DNA from: Peribacillus cavernae
GTDB taxonomy: Bacteria > Bacillota > Bacilli > Bacillales > DSM-1321
Reading direction: 5' to 3'
Assembly (NCBI RefSeq): GCF_003989135.1
Contig: NZ_RYZZ01000001.1
Coordinates: forward strand, 248,001-312,000
DNA length: 64,000 bases
Both the position numbers and the translations under genes were made by a program. The notes below the pieces were generated by a model. That model had not been told where the DNA came from. It saw only the letters and a program-made list of their open reading frames with translations, and made no database searches. This document shows positions 44,953 through 53,812 of the stretch, piece after piece. Position 1 is the first letter of the stretch. Each line of letters opens with the position of its first letter.

Positions 44953-45634
44953 AATCAATAACACCTTCTTTCGTCAAGATTTTCTTTGCTTTAATAATGC
45001 CATCGACGAATAAATGCGGCGTTACGATCACTTCTGGAGATAGTTCTCCAGGTTCTACAATTTCATCTACTTCTACAATTACTACATCTGCTGCTGTTGC
45101 CATAAGTGGATTGAAATTACGAGCCGTTTTATAATAAACGAGATTACCGAGTGTATCTGCTTTCCAAGCCCTGATTAAAGCTACATCCGCTCGGATAGCC
45201 GGTTCGAAAATATATTTAATTCCGTTAATTTCTCTTTCTTCTTTACCTTTTGCTAGTTCTGTTCCTACACCTGTTTTCGTATAATACCCACCTATACCTG
45301 CACCGCCAGCACGCATAGATTCGGATAATGTCCCTTGGGGTAGTAGCTCTAATTCAATCTCACCCTTTTGGTAATAATCCCCGACCTCGCGATTACTAGT
45401 AAAATAAGATCCGACAGCCTTTTTGATTTTCTTTTGTCTTAGGAGTTCACCTAATCCTTTGCCTATCTCACCTAAGTTATTGCTGATAACCGTTAATTCT
45501 GTTACTTCTTTTTTCGTTAAACCATCAATTAATGTTAGAGGTGCACCGATTAGTCCAAACCCGCCTACCATTAACGTATGACCATCTTTTACACATGCTA
45601 ATGCTTTCTCTATATCTTGGTGTATCTTCGACAT
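44945..45634 (-). CDS. 3-oxoacid CoA-transferase subunit A
   Basis: 229-aa alpha subunit, with the opening HTLMVGGFGLIGAPLTLIDGL and IRAWKADTLGNLVY typical of CatI/PcaI/ScoA. Context with muconate cycloisomerase and thiolase favours 3-oxoadipate as substrate. GGAGGGTGGGAAA precedes the ATG. It is 15 bp after the CMD-family gene and overlaps subunit B. Confidence 0.88.
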   Translation of the reverse strand: MSKIHQDIEKALACVKDGHTLMVGGFGLIGAPLTLIDGLTKKEVTELTVISNNLGEIGKGLGELLRQKKIKKAVGSYFTSNREVGDYYQKGEIELELLPQGTLSESMRAGGAGIGGYYTKTGVGTELAKGKEEREINGIKYIFEPAIRADVALIRAWKADTLGNLVYYKTARNFNPLMATAADVVIVEVDEIVEPGELSPEVIVTPHLFVDGIIKAKKILTKEGVIDYE

Positions 45635-45649
45635 TTTCCCACCCTCCTA

Positions 45650-46372
45650 TCACATTTTGTTTTCTATTAATGAATCACTTGCTTCAAACCAAGCTGGAAT
45701 ACCCGCGGTTAATAAACAAATAAATCCTACATCTGCTAATTGAGCCTCTGATGCACCATTAGCTCTTGCTGCTTCCATCCATTCTTCTGCTTGTTGCCCT
45801 TTTAACACAGTTATGAAGATTCCAGCCATTAAAATATGTTTCAGTATTTTTGAAACGACTGAATCACTTAGTACATACTCTTTAAGTAACGCTTCATCTC
45901 CTGATCTAACAAGCTTTAATACATTTGTAGCAAAGGAGGAGTTCTCCCCACCTAAAAGCTCTATCATATAAAGAAGAAGTTCTTCTGTCGTTTTTCCATC
46001 TGCACTTTCTGCTTGAAATTCAATGCCTTTTAGTGTAAGTGCATATTCCAATGACTTTACTCCTGTTTGTAAAGCTTTTGCTCCATTAAACAAGTAAGGA
46101 ACAATGAGATATTCAACTAGCTCTGGTAGAGTTGCTCCGCCATCTATTGCTCCTTTGGTGTGGTAAACCATGCTTCGTTCATACAATCTTGCCGCATTTA
46201 TCCCTACTAGCAGAATATCTTTCTCTTTTCTTGTTAAAGCTCCCTCTTGCATAATTTCACTACGCAAGCTTGTATAATGATCAAGTGCATTTGGGTTACA
46301 ATCGTGCATTTTTTGAACCCAACCCGGTACCACATCATACACTTCTTTAAAATACGATAATCCTTTACCCAT
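45650..46372 (-). CDS. Tandem carboxymuconolactone decarboxylase-fold protein
   Basis: 240-aa protein with two CMD/AhpD-like modules. The first has YERSMVYHTKGAIDGGATLPEL (Glu and His spaced as in PcaC); the second (about 165-235) ends NGASEAQLADVGFICLLTAG. No AhpD CxxC is present, so it is not a peroxidase. PcaC decarboxylates 4-carboxymuconolactone, but no protocatechuate genes are here, so an isomerase or lactone-handling role is possible. The ATG at 46372 with AGAGGTG upstream is preferred to the TTG-type start at 46390. Confidence 0.78.
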   Translation of the reverse strand: MGKGLSYFKEVYDVVPGWVQKMHDCNPNALDHYTSLRSEIMQEGALTRKEKDILLVGINAARLYERSMVYHTKGAIDGGATLPELVEYLIVPYLFNGAKALQTGVKSLEYALTLKGIEFQAESADGKTTEELLLYMIELLGGENSSFATNVLKLVRSGDEALLKEYVLSDSVVSKILKHILMAGIFITVLKGQQAEEWMEAARANGASEAQLADVGFICLLTAGIPAWFEASDSLIENKM

Positions 46373-46681
46373 TTTGTCAACACCTCTCAAATTAGTTGTG
46401 AGTTTAAAATAGACACCTTGTCCACATTCGGCCTCTTCAAGTAAATTTGCTCTACGGACGCTCCATTTTCAATGGAATGTGACGGAGCAGTTACCTATGC
46501 TCCGCTATGGTCACAAAAAGAAATCATTCTAGACTCAAAGTATGAGTGATATATATCCCTTGTTTGTTCAAGGTAATGTTGTTTATTAATACCAACTTCC
46601 TGATGATCATTTTTTGTCACTAGACCATCATAAAGTTCCAGATTTAAATGAAGTATGTTGATAGCAAAACCCACGAGAGGT

Positions 46682-46695
46682 TTAAAGCGTTTACA
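46682..46695 (-). promoter_or_regulatory. cre-like box upstream of beta-ketoadipate operon
   Basis: On the minus strand TGTAAACGCTTTAA matches the CcpA consensus at all but one position. It is about 310 bp upstream of the CMD-family start and next to a terminator, so a promoter between 46400 and 46680 would be close to it. Confidence 0.45.
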
Positions 46696-46705
46696 TTATT
46701 GCGAT

Positions 46706-46768
46706 AAAAAAAAGGCTATCTTAAACATTACTATCAAAAATTGATAGTAGTTGTCTAAGACAGCCTGT
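46706..46768 (-). terminator. Terminator after alpha/beta hydrolase
   Basis: Long imperfect hairpin: AGGCTATCTTA/TAAGACAGCCT outside and CTATCAA/TTGATAG inside, followed by eight T on the minus strand. It resembles the hairpin at 47875-47933 in its outer arms. Confidence 0.75.
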
Positions 46769-46783
46769 TTGTCCACTAGTTAT

Positions 46784-46871
46784 ATTAAAAAAGGTTGTTT
46801 TTTAATAGCTAATGAATAGGCAATAATTAATTTGTTAATCTTATATTACATGAAATTCTGAAAATTTCAAT
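46784..46871. repeat. 88-bp intergenic repeat, copy 1
   Basis: About 80% identical by eye to 47951-48038, both beginning ATTAAAAAA and ending AAAATTTCAAT. Each copy lies 35-50 bp after a minus-strand stop codon and just before a terminator hairpin. Confidence 0.65.
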
Positions 46872-46914
46872 CCCCTTTTAAAAAATATATAATTTTCAAG
46901 ACACTATTCCTATG

Positions 46915-47748
46915 TTATATTCTCATTAAAAATGTTTTAATCGATTGATTTATCTCTTCTCTATTTTCAAACACCATTGTGTAGTGATTACAATCCGAGA
47001 TAATTGTTTCAATATGTTCCGTATATTTCTTCGTATCATCATATGCATTTTCAAAAAATAAGGGTGGTAAAGTACCAATTTCACCTTTTGCATACACTAA
47101 TAAAGTATTGCATGTAACTTTTGAGCACACTGTTTTAGGGATATATGAATAAAAGCTTTCAAAGTCTTCCAGTACCTTATATTCCGTTGATTTATGTTCC
47201 CACTTATCTCCTGCTTCTCGAATTTCATACTCCACTGCATCCTGTAAAACAGGTGTCCATTCCACCCCTAATCTATTATAAATCCCTTTAACTTCCTCAA
47301 TATAACTTTCTTTAGATTCATACCTTTTACTTAATCTTCCTAAAGATGGTTTTACAATGTCACGTTGCTGATCAGACATTGTAGCTGCACCGTCTAATAA
47401 AACCAATCCTTTTACCGTTTCTAATTTGCTCGCTATAATCGATGAGATAAATGCTCCCATTGAATGACCAATTAAGATTGGATTTTCTATTTTCAGTTCT
47501 GTTATTAAATCGATTACATCTTCCGCATGTTTAAAGATAGATGTATGTTCATCTAGTTCCGAACTATTCCCGCGCCCTCTTAAATCAACAGCAATTACTC
47601 GATACTCGCCCTTTAACAATTCCGCATAGTAATGCATATTTTTATGTGTCCCTGTTAATCCATGAATAGCAATAATTGTTCCTTTTTCGCCCGGATAATC
47701 GGCAATTTGAATATTTCGATTCCCCAGTTCTTTTACATACATTTTCAT
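46915..47748 (-). CDS. Alpha/beta hydrolase (possible enol-lactonase)
   Basis: 277-aa alpha/beta hydrolase. Nucleophile elbow GHSMGA (Ser about residue 95), oxyanion HGLTGTH near residue 29, and a C-terminal DCNHYTM (His). In this setting 3-oxoadipate enol-lactone hydrolysis (PcaD role) is the most useful function, but the fold serves many esters. GAGGAGTG precedes the ATG. It is in its own transcription unit, bounded on both sides by hairpins and by the 88-bp repeat. Confidence 0.8.
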   Translation of the reverse strand: MKMYVKELGNRNIQIADYPGEKGTIIAIHGLTGTHKNMHYYAELLKGEYRVIAVDLRGRGNSSELDEHTSIFKHAEDVIDLITELKIENPILIGHSMGAFISSIIASKLETVKGLVLLDGAATMSDQQRDIVKPSLGRLSKRYESKESYIEEVKGIYNRLGVEWTPVLQDAVEYEIREAGDKWEHKSTEYKVLEDFESFYSYIPKTVCSKVTCNTLLVYAKGEIGTLPPLFFENAYDDTKKYTEHIETIISDCNHYTMVFENREEINQSIKTFLMRI

Positions 47749-47874
47749 AGTAACACTCCTCGAATTAAATTTATTTAGCCATCATCAATCATTTATCTGG
47801 TTGTGTTTGTTAACACTTATAAACTAAAATATTTTACACCTCTCACAAAATATGCACACACACATTAATGCTAC

Positions 47875-47933
47875 AAAAAATGGCTATCTTACCTTCACCA
47901 TCAATTATTTGATGGTGAAGGTAAGATAGCCAT
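47875..47933 (-). terminator. 24-bp perfect hairpin terminator
   Basis: Arms 47881-47904 and 47909-47932 are perfectly complementary over 24 bp with a 4-base loop (TTAT), followed by TTTTTTG on the minus strand. It terminates the membrane protein gene at 48088. Confidence 0.85.
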
Positions 47934-47950
47934 TCATTTCATTAATTTTT

Positions 47951-48038
47951 ATTAAAAAAGTGTGTTTTTTAATAGTTAATGAATAGGCAATTATAAATGT
48001 AATAATTTCATTTTACATGAAGTATTCAAAATTTCAAT
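47951..48038. repeat. 88-bp intergenic repeat, copy 2
   Basis: Second copy of the repeat at 46784-46871, in the same orientation and the same position relative to the upstream gene stop and the following hairpin. Confidence 0.65.
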
Positions 48039-48087
48039 TACTTTTTCCATCTAAATCACGAAATGACCCCTTACAACAACACACACT

Positions 48088-49509
48088 CTACAAAATGTCT
48101 GACCATAACATCAATTGCACATAGGCTTCCACCAGCAGATAGAATGTACATGCATATGCCCAATTATTTTTAAAACTGTTATTCCAGGGACTACGCCCGT
48201 TTGCACCACTCAATATAATGACTGGAGCAACTAAGGGGGATAGCATAATCGAAAGGGCGCTTCCAATAGTCAGTGAAATCAAAATGAGCTCCGGTGGATA
48301 GGGAGAATCGATATTTTGAATAATTCCCCCTACAAGAACCATGGACATCAACGGGCCGAGACCGATAGATCCCAGCATGACAATGATCAATGGGAGCACC
48401 CATAGGAAATTTATCAACGGCAGTTTTTCTGTCAGATAATAGACACCCTCTACAAATTCTTTTCCCCATCCTGAAATATTCAAGGCATATATAAGCAAAC
48501 CTGCTGAAAAGAAAATGCTCATTTCTTTCCCCTTTTGTGGAACTCCCCTGGTAATATAATATTTACCTTCCGTAAAAAACCGATACAGATCTCGTTTGGT
48601 CAGAAAATAAATGAACGTCCAAGCTAGTACAACCAAAGGTATAACGATTAATAAATCCCAATGTAAAGTAAGATGGATAACGAAAATAGGCACCAGTAAA
48701 GATAGAAACAAAATGATAAATTCGATGACTATTCGATACGTTATTCTGTCTGTTTTTTTCACTGATAACACTCTATTAAATTCTTCTTGAATTCCTTTGG
48801 ATAGAATAGATGGATCTTTTTTTTCCTGAAAGTAAAGAAAACCTATAGCTAATGCCGTCCCTGCCAAAGAAACGGAAAATCCCTGAAGAATGGCAATAGA
48901 TAAAGACGCTCCCGTACTTTGAACAGCATAAGAAAAGCTCGGAACACTAATAATCCAAAGCGAACTCAAGGCAAAACCCCTCAGTACAGTGGTCGCTTTA
49001 AACGTATCCCATATCTCCCCTTTTTTTCCTTTTAAAAAGGTATGTACAAATTGGAACATAATAGGTACCGCTCCAATTATGATAAAGTAGGAAACCAACT
49101 GGGTAACTGACATGATCCCGCCATAAAAGCTTTTACTGTTATTTAAATGTTTGCGGCTAAAGATCATCACTTCTTCGATATAAGGCTCATAGCGCAGCAC
49201 CCAGCTAACAATGGGTACAATAAATAACAGGCTTATTAGGGCACGCATTTGCAGAATTCCTTCCCAGATGCCTGGAAAGATGTTTCCTTTAGAGCTCAGC
49301 AGCATGATAGCAATCGAACTTATCGTGAGAAAAAGAGGAAGGATCATTACCCTTGGCTTCATATAAAAGAAGGTAACAAGTAAAGATAGGATTCCAAACA
49401 ATGAGAGCAAGTTGGACAACCACTCAGAAGGCCAGAAAAAACTCAAGAAATGTATGCATGCATATAGACTAATCAAAAAAATAAATATCCACTTTAGAAA
49501 AGATCTCAC
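48088..49509 (-). CDS. 12-TM membrane transporter, family unclear
   Basis: 473-aa polytopic membrane protein with about 12 hydrophobic helices. A repeated ending with GLGPLMSMVLVGG and GSALSIMLSPLVAPVIILSG resembles ion-transporter-superfamily proteins (permeases with discontinuous helices), but I cannot name the family. I chose the GTG at 49509 because AAAGGGTG lies 7 nt upstream; the ATG at 49596 would add 29 unfamiliar residues. It stands alone between a LysM gene and the beta-ketoadipate region. Confidence 0.65.
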   Translation of the reverse strand: MRSFLKWIFIFLISLYACIHFLSFFWPSEWLSNLLSLFGILSLLVTFFYMKPRVMILPLFLTISSIAIMLLSSKGNIFPGIWEGILQMRALISLLFIVPIVSWVLRYEPYIEEVMIFSRKHLNNSKSFYGGIMSVTQLVSYFIIIGAVPIMFQFVHTFLKGKKGEIWDTFKATTVLRGFALSSLWIISVPSFSYAVQSTGASLSIAILQGFSVSLAGTALAIGFLYFQEKKDPSILSKGIQEEFNRVLSVKKTDRITYRIVIEFIILFLSLLVPIFVIHLTLHWDLLIVIPLVVLAWTFIYFLTKRDLYRFFTEGKYYITRGVPQKGKEMSIFFSAGLLIYALNISGWGKEFVEGVYYLTEKLPLINFLWVLPLIIVMLGSIGLGPLMSMVLVGGIIQNIDSPYPPELILISLTIGSALSIMLSPLVAPVIILSGANGRSPWNNSFKNNWAYACTFYLLVEAYVQLMLWSDIL

Positions 49510-49689
49510 AGAAATACACCCTTTACCTTCCAAGAAGTTTTTTGGTTCGATGAAAAGCAAGCAGCAGGATTCTCGGCGTGCGCTGAAGTTTTCCATGCCA
49601 CCTTCAATACGGTCTTTAAAGAATATACGTTTGAGTTTTACTATTATCCTCTAATTCTAATGAAACACTCTAATTATAACATTTTCGCA

Positions 49690-49728
49690 AAATAAAAATA
49701 TCCCAATAAGGTTGACCCTATTGGGATG
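49690..49728 (-). terminator. Terminator of LysM-3D gene
   Basis: ATCCCAATA (49700-49708) pairs with TATTGGGAT (49719-49727), and the minus strand continues ATTTTTATTTT. It lies 177 bp after the LysM-3D gene stop. Confidence 0.7.
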
Positions 49729-49904
49729 AATGGTTACAGCATATGTAAAAAACACTTTAGGGGAATTTTCATCTTACTTCTAATAATCTGGGATTACAAA
49801 CCTTCGTGATCTCAGCGTTAATCTTGATATTTCTATCTAGACTGTCGATTCCATAAAATCCTGTTTTCTTACCTCTATCTACTATTTTCTGGAAGCACGT
49901 TACA

Positions 49905-50594
49905 TTAGTTAATGATGGAAACTTTAACAGATTTAACGCCCCAATTCAGTGCCGTATGTTCTTCAGGGAAAAAGATATCGATTTCATTTCCATCAATTGC
50001 TCCACCAATATCCTCTGCAGTAGCATAGCCATATCCCTCCACATGAACCTTTGAACCTAGCGGGATAACATTCGGATCTACCGCAATAACCTTTTCATTA
50101 GGATTTTTTCTGAGGTTGACACCGGTTTTAGTCACTCCGGAACAACCCTCACAATATGCGGTATATGCCGTTGATTTTACTGTAAGAGTTTTTCCAAGTG
50201 ACTCCTTTTGCCGCTCAAGAGATCCCTCAGATCCCTCCAATGAGTCGAAAGCTATTTTTTGGTTTGGAAAGATCAAATCTGTTTGCAAATGATTCCAATC
50301 TTTTAAGTTATCAACTGACACTCCGTTCTCTCTTGCAATCTTCCAAAGTGTATCGCCTTTTTTCACTATGTATTGTTTTCTTTCTGGTGAAACTTTTAAT
50401 TGTTGATCTGGATAAATGGTATTCGATGATAAATGATTCCACTTTTTAACTTGCTCTACGGAGACCTTATAACCCTGCGAAATACTCCAGAGAGTATCCC
50501 CTTTTTTGACGGACACCTCCTGTGCATCTGCATTTGCTCCAATGGTTCCTGTAAGTGCCGCTGCTACAATAAAAGAAAATATTGCTTTTCTCAT
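49905..50594 (-). CDS. Secreted LysM-3D cell-wall protein (YocH-like)
   Basis: 229 aa. A signal peptide (about 1-24) is followed by two LysM repeats (VKKGDTLWSIS near 30 and VKKGDTLWKIA near 77) that bind peptidoglycan, and a 3D domain (about 138-229) with VKSTAYTAYCEGC and the three conserved Asp (AVDPNVIPLG, AEDIGGAIDGNEIDIFF). This is the plan of B. subtilis YocH and Sps-like lytic transglycosylases. It probably trims the cell wall. AGGGAGGCTT precedes the ATG. Confidence 0.92.
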   Translation of the reverse strand: MRKAIFSFIVAAALTGTIGANADAQEVSVKKGDTLWSISQGYKVSVEQVKKWNHLSSNTIYPDQQLKVSPERKQYIVKKGDTLWKIARENGVSVDNLKDWNHLQTDLIFPNQKIAFDSLEGSEGSLERQKESLGKTLTVKSTAYTAYCEGCSGVTKTGVNLRKNPNEKVIAVDPNVIPLGSKVHVEGYGYATAEDIGGAIDGNEIDIFFPEEHTALNWGVKSVKVSIIN

Positions 50595-50907
50595 TATGAA
50601 AAGCCTCCCTGTTCATTATTTTCATTATCTTAACATAGAAAATAACTACATAAAGAACAGACAGATTATATTTCAGTTGCGAAAATGTCATCACTACAAC
50701 AATCAAGTTACATACTTTTTTCTAAGAATCCGATTAATTTACAGGAAAAAGAGTTAACCCTTGCCACAAATGGCTTTTTAATACGGTTGGTGCATAATGG
50801 AAATATTAAATTTTCATGATTACCCTCAAAATTGGTGGGGCTTTTTCGAATAACTACACTATTTCAAAATAAGGTTCAAAAACACAATCGCGATTTATAA
50901 TTTATTT

Positions 50908-51048
50908 CTATAGAAATCTGTCCATCCTTTTAGTCCAATCTTTTTTTAGAGCAGCTTCAAGCATTGTATTAAAAAATCCACTAAACGTTGTCATTATTAT
51001 TCTTGATGGCGCCTGGACAATCGTGTCTCCCGAAAGAACCACATCCTC
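50908..51048 (-). pseudogene. Possible coding remnant in intergenic region
   Basis: A stop-to-stop frame reading DVVLSGDTIVQAPSRIIMTT then FSGFFNTMLEAALKKDWTKR has normal-looking codon use but no start. It is not recognised and may be the end of a lost gene. It fills part of the 550-bp gap upstream of the 5'-nucleotidase; the rest shows nothing. Confidence 0.25.
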
Positions 51049-51143
51049 TTATATCATCCTTAATAAAAAATTTACGTTCCCTTTAGATGGCTGAAATGAT
51101 CCAAAGTTATACTGAAAGTACATCTGAAGGGAGGAATCAGAAG

Positions 51144-52718
51144 TTGTCAAAATTTCAAATCGCACCGGTGTTCTTCCTGTTACTCCTCATTCTGGGAACA
51201 TATGAATACAATTCCACTTCAACCTCACTAAAACCGTCAGCATCCAATAACTACATTCAAGTTCAATTGTTGGGCGTCAATGATTTTCATGGCCAGCTTA
51301 ACAAATATCAAAGCCTGTCAGGGACCAAGGCAGGGGGCGCTGAATACTTGGCTGCCTATTTAAAACAATATAAACAGGAAACCGAAAATACACTCCTTGT
51401 TCATGCTGGTGATATGGTTGGAGGAAGTCCGCCTATCTCCTCTCTATTTCAAGATCAACCAACGATTGAATTATTAAACCTTTTGAACTTTGATGTAGGG
51501 ACACTTGGAAATCATGAATTCGACGAAGGCGTTAATGAGATGAAACGCCTTATTCATGGAGGGTTTCATGAAAAAACAGGCACTTTTCCAGGTTCCAATA
51601 CCTCTTACTGCTCCGCAAACGTCATTGATAAAAAAACCGGTACCCCGTTGTTACCACCGTATGTGATTAAACAAATAAACGGAATCAACATTGGGTTCAT
51701 TGGTGTGGTCACAACCGAGACCAATCAGTTTGTTCTCCCTGAAATTCGAAAAGAAGTAAAAATTATTGATGAAGTTTCGGCGATTAATCAAACAGTTGAG
51801 CTATTAAAAGAAAAAGGGATAAAATCCATTGTGGTACTCGCCCATGTTGCAGCTAAATCTGATTTGACAGGAACAAATCCTTCTGAAGATTTAGCGGAGA
51901 TGGCTCCAAAAATTGATGATGAGGTCGATGTCATCTTTGGCGGCCATAACCATAAATATGCTAATACCGAGGTAGACGGTAAACTAATCGTTCAATCTTA
52001 TTCTTATGGGAAAGCTTTTTCTCAAGTAAAGCTTAGCCTTGACCGACATACAAAAGATATTGTTAAGAAGAAAGCAAACATTATAGTCACGTCACATCAT
52101 CAAATAGAACCCGATGAAGAAACGATTACTCTTCTAAATAAATACAAAGAAAAAATGGACGTCTATACAAATACAATAGTAGGAGAAGTTCCTGAAGGAT
52201 TTGCACGGAAGCAAAATCCAAACGGCGAATCCCCATTGGCGCAAATAGTTGCGGAATCCGGACGGACGGCAATGGAATCAGAGATTGCTTTTGTCCATCA
52301 CGGCGGGATCCGGGCAAGTTTAAAGAAAGGGGAAATTACGATTGAAGACCTTTATACAGCCTTACCGTTTAACCATAGTGTAGTGAAGCTGACCTTAACT
52401 GGAGACCAAATAAAACGTGCATTAGAACAGCAATGGATGGAAGACAAAGAAAACATTTTGCAAACTGCAGGCTTAACGTATAACTGGAACCCGGATGCCC
52501 CGATTGGCAGCCGTATTCTTGTAGTGAAAGACTTGCAAGGCAAAGAACTACAGCCAAACAAGGAATATACAATTGCGGTTAGTAATTATTTAGCTTCAGG
52601 CGGCGATGGCTTTACTGTCTTTAAACAAGGGAGACTCGTAGAATCAGGTCCACTAGTTGTGAGTGCACTTAAGCACTATATACAACAGAAGTACCCTCGC
52701 GAAGTTGTTCTCCGATAA
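51144..52718 (+). CDS. 5'-nucleotidase / cyclic phosphodiesterase family
   Basis: 524-aa exported metallophosphoesterase. An N-terminal signal-anchor (about 8-24) is followed by the catalytic domain with GVNDFHGQL, HAGDMVGG, GNHEFDEG, LAHVA and GGHNHKY, then the C-terminal substrate domain with HHGGIRAS, TGDQIKRALEQQ and ASGGDGF. It releases phosphate from nucleotides outside the cell. There is no LPxTG or wall-sorting tail. TTG at 51144 has AAGGGAGGA 8 nt upstream and is preferred to the ATG at 51087. Confidence 0.9.
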   Translation: MSKFQIAPVFFLLLLILGTYEYNSTSTSLKPSASNNYIQVQLLGVNDFHGQLNKYQSLSGTKAGGAEYLAAYLKQYKQETENTLLVHAGDMVGGSPPISSLFQDQPTIELLNLLNFDVGTLGNHEFDEGVNEMKRLIHGGFHEKTGTFPGSNTSYCSANVIDKKTGTPLLPPYVIKQINGINIGFIGVVTTETNQFVLPEIRKEVKIIDEVSAINQTVELLKEKGIKSIVVLAHVAAKSDLTGTNPSEDLAEMAPKIDDEVDVIFGGHNHKYANTEVDGKLIVQSYSYGKAFSQVKLSLDRHTKDIVKKKANIIVTSHHQIEPDEETITLLNKYKEKMDVYTNTIVGEVPEGFARKQNPNGESPLAQIVAESGRTAMESEIAFVHHGGIRASLKKGEITIEDLYTALPFNHSVVKLTLTGDQIKRALEQQWMEDKENILQTAGLTYNWNPDAPIGSRILVVKDLQGKELQPNKEYTIAVSNYLASGGDGFTVFKQGRLVESGPLVVSALKHYIQQKYPREVVLR

Positions 52719-52774
52719 TACAGAGCACCTTTCTGGAAAATAACAGACAATCGCTTCCATATTTCCGGAATGCC

Positions 52775-52812
52775 AAAAAGCGGGAGCCTATTATATGGAC
52801 TCCCGCTTTTCC
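52775..52812 (+). terminator. Terminator of 5'-nucleotidase gene
   Basis: AAAAGCGGGAG pairs with CTCCCGCTTTT across a 13-base loop, 57 bp after the stop. Confidence 0.85.
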
Positions 52813-52894
52813 TTACTCTTGATATTTAGTTAAATTATCAGGCGTCCATCCTCATGGTAAGAGACAGTACATGCTGTCCAAGTTCTTAAGGAAT

Positions 52895-53101
52895 TTATCT
52901 CGATTGTTCAATAAGTCGATGAAGGACCATCCTAAATCCTTCTTTTTCATTATTGGTGATTTCAGTGACGACAATATCATTAGTTCCACCGTGAACATAA
53001 TACTCCCCTGCTCCACGGAAGGAACGAATAAAAAACGCAGGAATACTTTTATCTTTATTATGGCCTGTATTAATTAGCCAAGTCATCTTCATTCTGAACA
53101 C
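52895..53101 (-). CDS. Hypothetical 68-aa protein, probably a fragment
   Basis: Reads SFRGAGEYYVHGGTNDIVVT and EGFRMVLHRLIEQSR; no family recognised. The 3' end (HRLIEQSR-stop and following bases) recurs at 23314-23353 next to the immunity gene scars, so this was a gene with relatives in the toxin neighbourhood. No convincing ribosome site is seen, and it lies in a stretch of debris. It may be the tail of a toxin-associated protein. Confidence 0.35.
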   Translation of the reverse strand: MFRMKMTWLINTGHNKDKSIPAFFIRSFRGAGEYYVHGGTNDIVVTEITNNEKEGFRMVLHRLIEQSR

Positions 53102-53254
53102 CCCCGCAATAGTATCTATAAAAATCCTTTAACAAAATGGTTCAGTATCAAAGTCTGGATACCATAATTCGACAAATCGACAAAAAAGGAACATCCAAAT
53201 TATCGACGTATTGGTTAAGTATACGACTACCTACCATACGAAAGGATGATTTGG

Positions 53255-53479
53255 ATGCTTACCCATTATACCATGGAGTTTGAAACGAAAACAGTTCCCT
53301 TTGTCATTGTACACCAACAAGAAATTCCATACGTTTATCAAGATTCTGGATTATATTGTCAGATCGTGTGAACCAATAAAAGTGCACACTGTCCTAACTG
53401 TGGCGCATGGTCAACGTCCGTCCGTGAATATCTTCCGAAAGTCGTACTAGCAGGAACGTACAACGGAGTGTTAATTTAG
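53255..53479 (+). pseudogene. Transposase-like N-terminal remnant
   Basis: Starts MLTHYTMEFETKTVPFVIVH, has an in-frame TGA after 38 codons, continues with a zinc-ribbon piece AHCPNCGAWSTSVREYL, and stops at TAG. The N-terminal zinc ribbon is reminiscent of ISL3-type transposases, but too little remains to be sure. No terminal repeats were found. Confidence 0.4.
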
Positions 53480-53812
53480 CATTCGTAGTCCTCTTTCGAT
53501 AATATACGAAAGCAATTCTTCGCAGTAGCACTCCCGTTATATTGATTTTATTCAAAAAACATATTTCAGTGCCTTTTTTTCACGATGGTACAAGTCATTT
53601 TATCTAATTGACATAAAATAACTTAAAGAAATTAAAAGGAGAAAACACTGTACGACGTAATGGGAGAACCGATAGAAGCTGTATGAACATCGCTGTTAGG
53701 AGAATGAGAACACTACTTTAACTCCTATTATGGATCCCGACAAAGAGAAACCAAGAATACAAAAATGCATGGAAAGTTAGAAACTTTGAAGATAAAGGAG
53801 GCCATTTTATTT

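Noticed and set aside
46391..46680. Small RNA or gene upstream of the CMD-family gene
   Set aside because: Short hairpins such as CGGAGC/GCTCCG occur, but no coding frame, promoter or terminator arrangement supports a gene.
52126..52572. Minus-strand frames inside the 5'-nucleotidase gene
   Set aside because: Antisense shadows of a complete enzyme domain.
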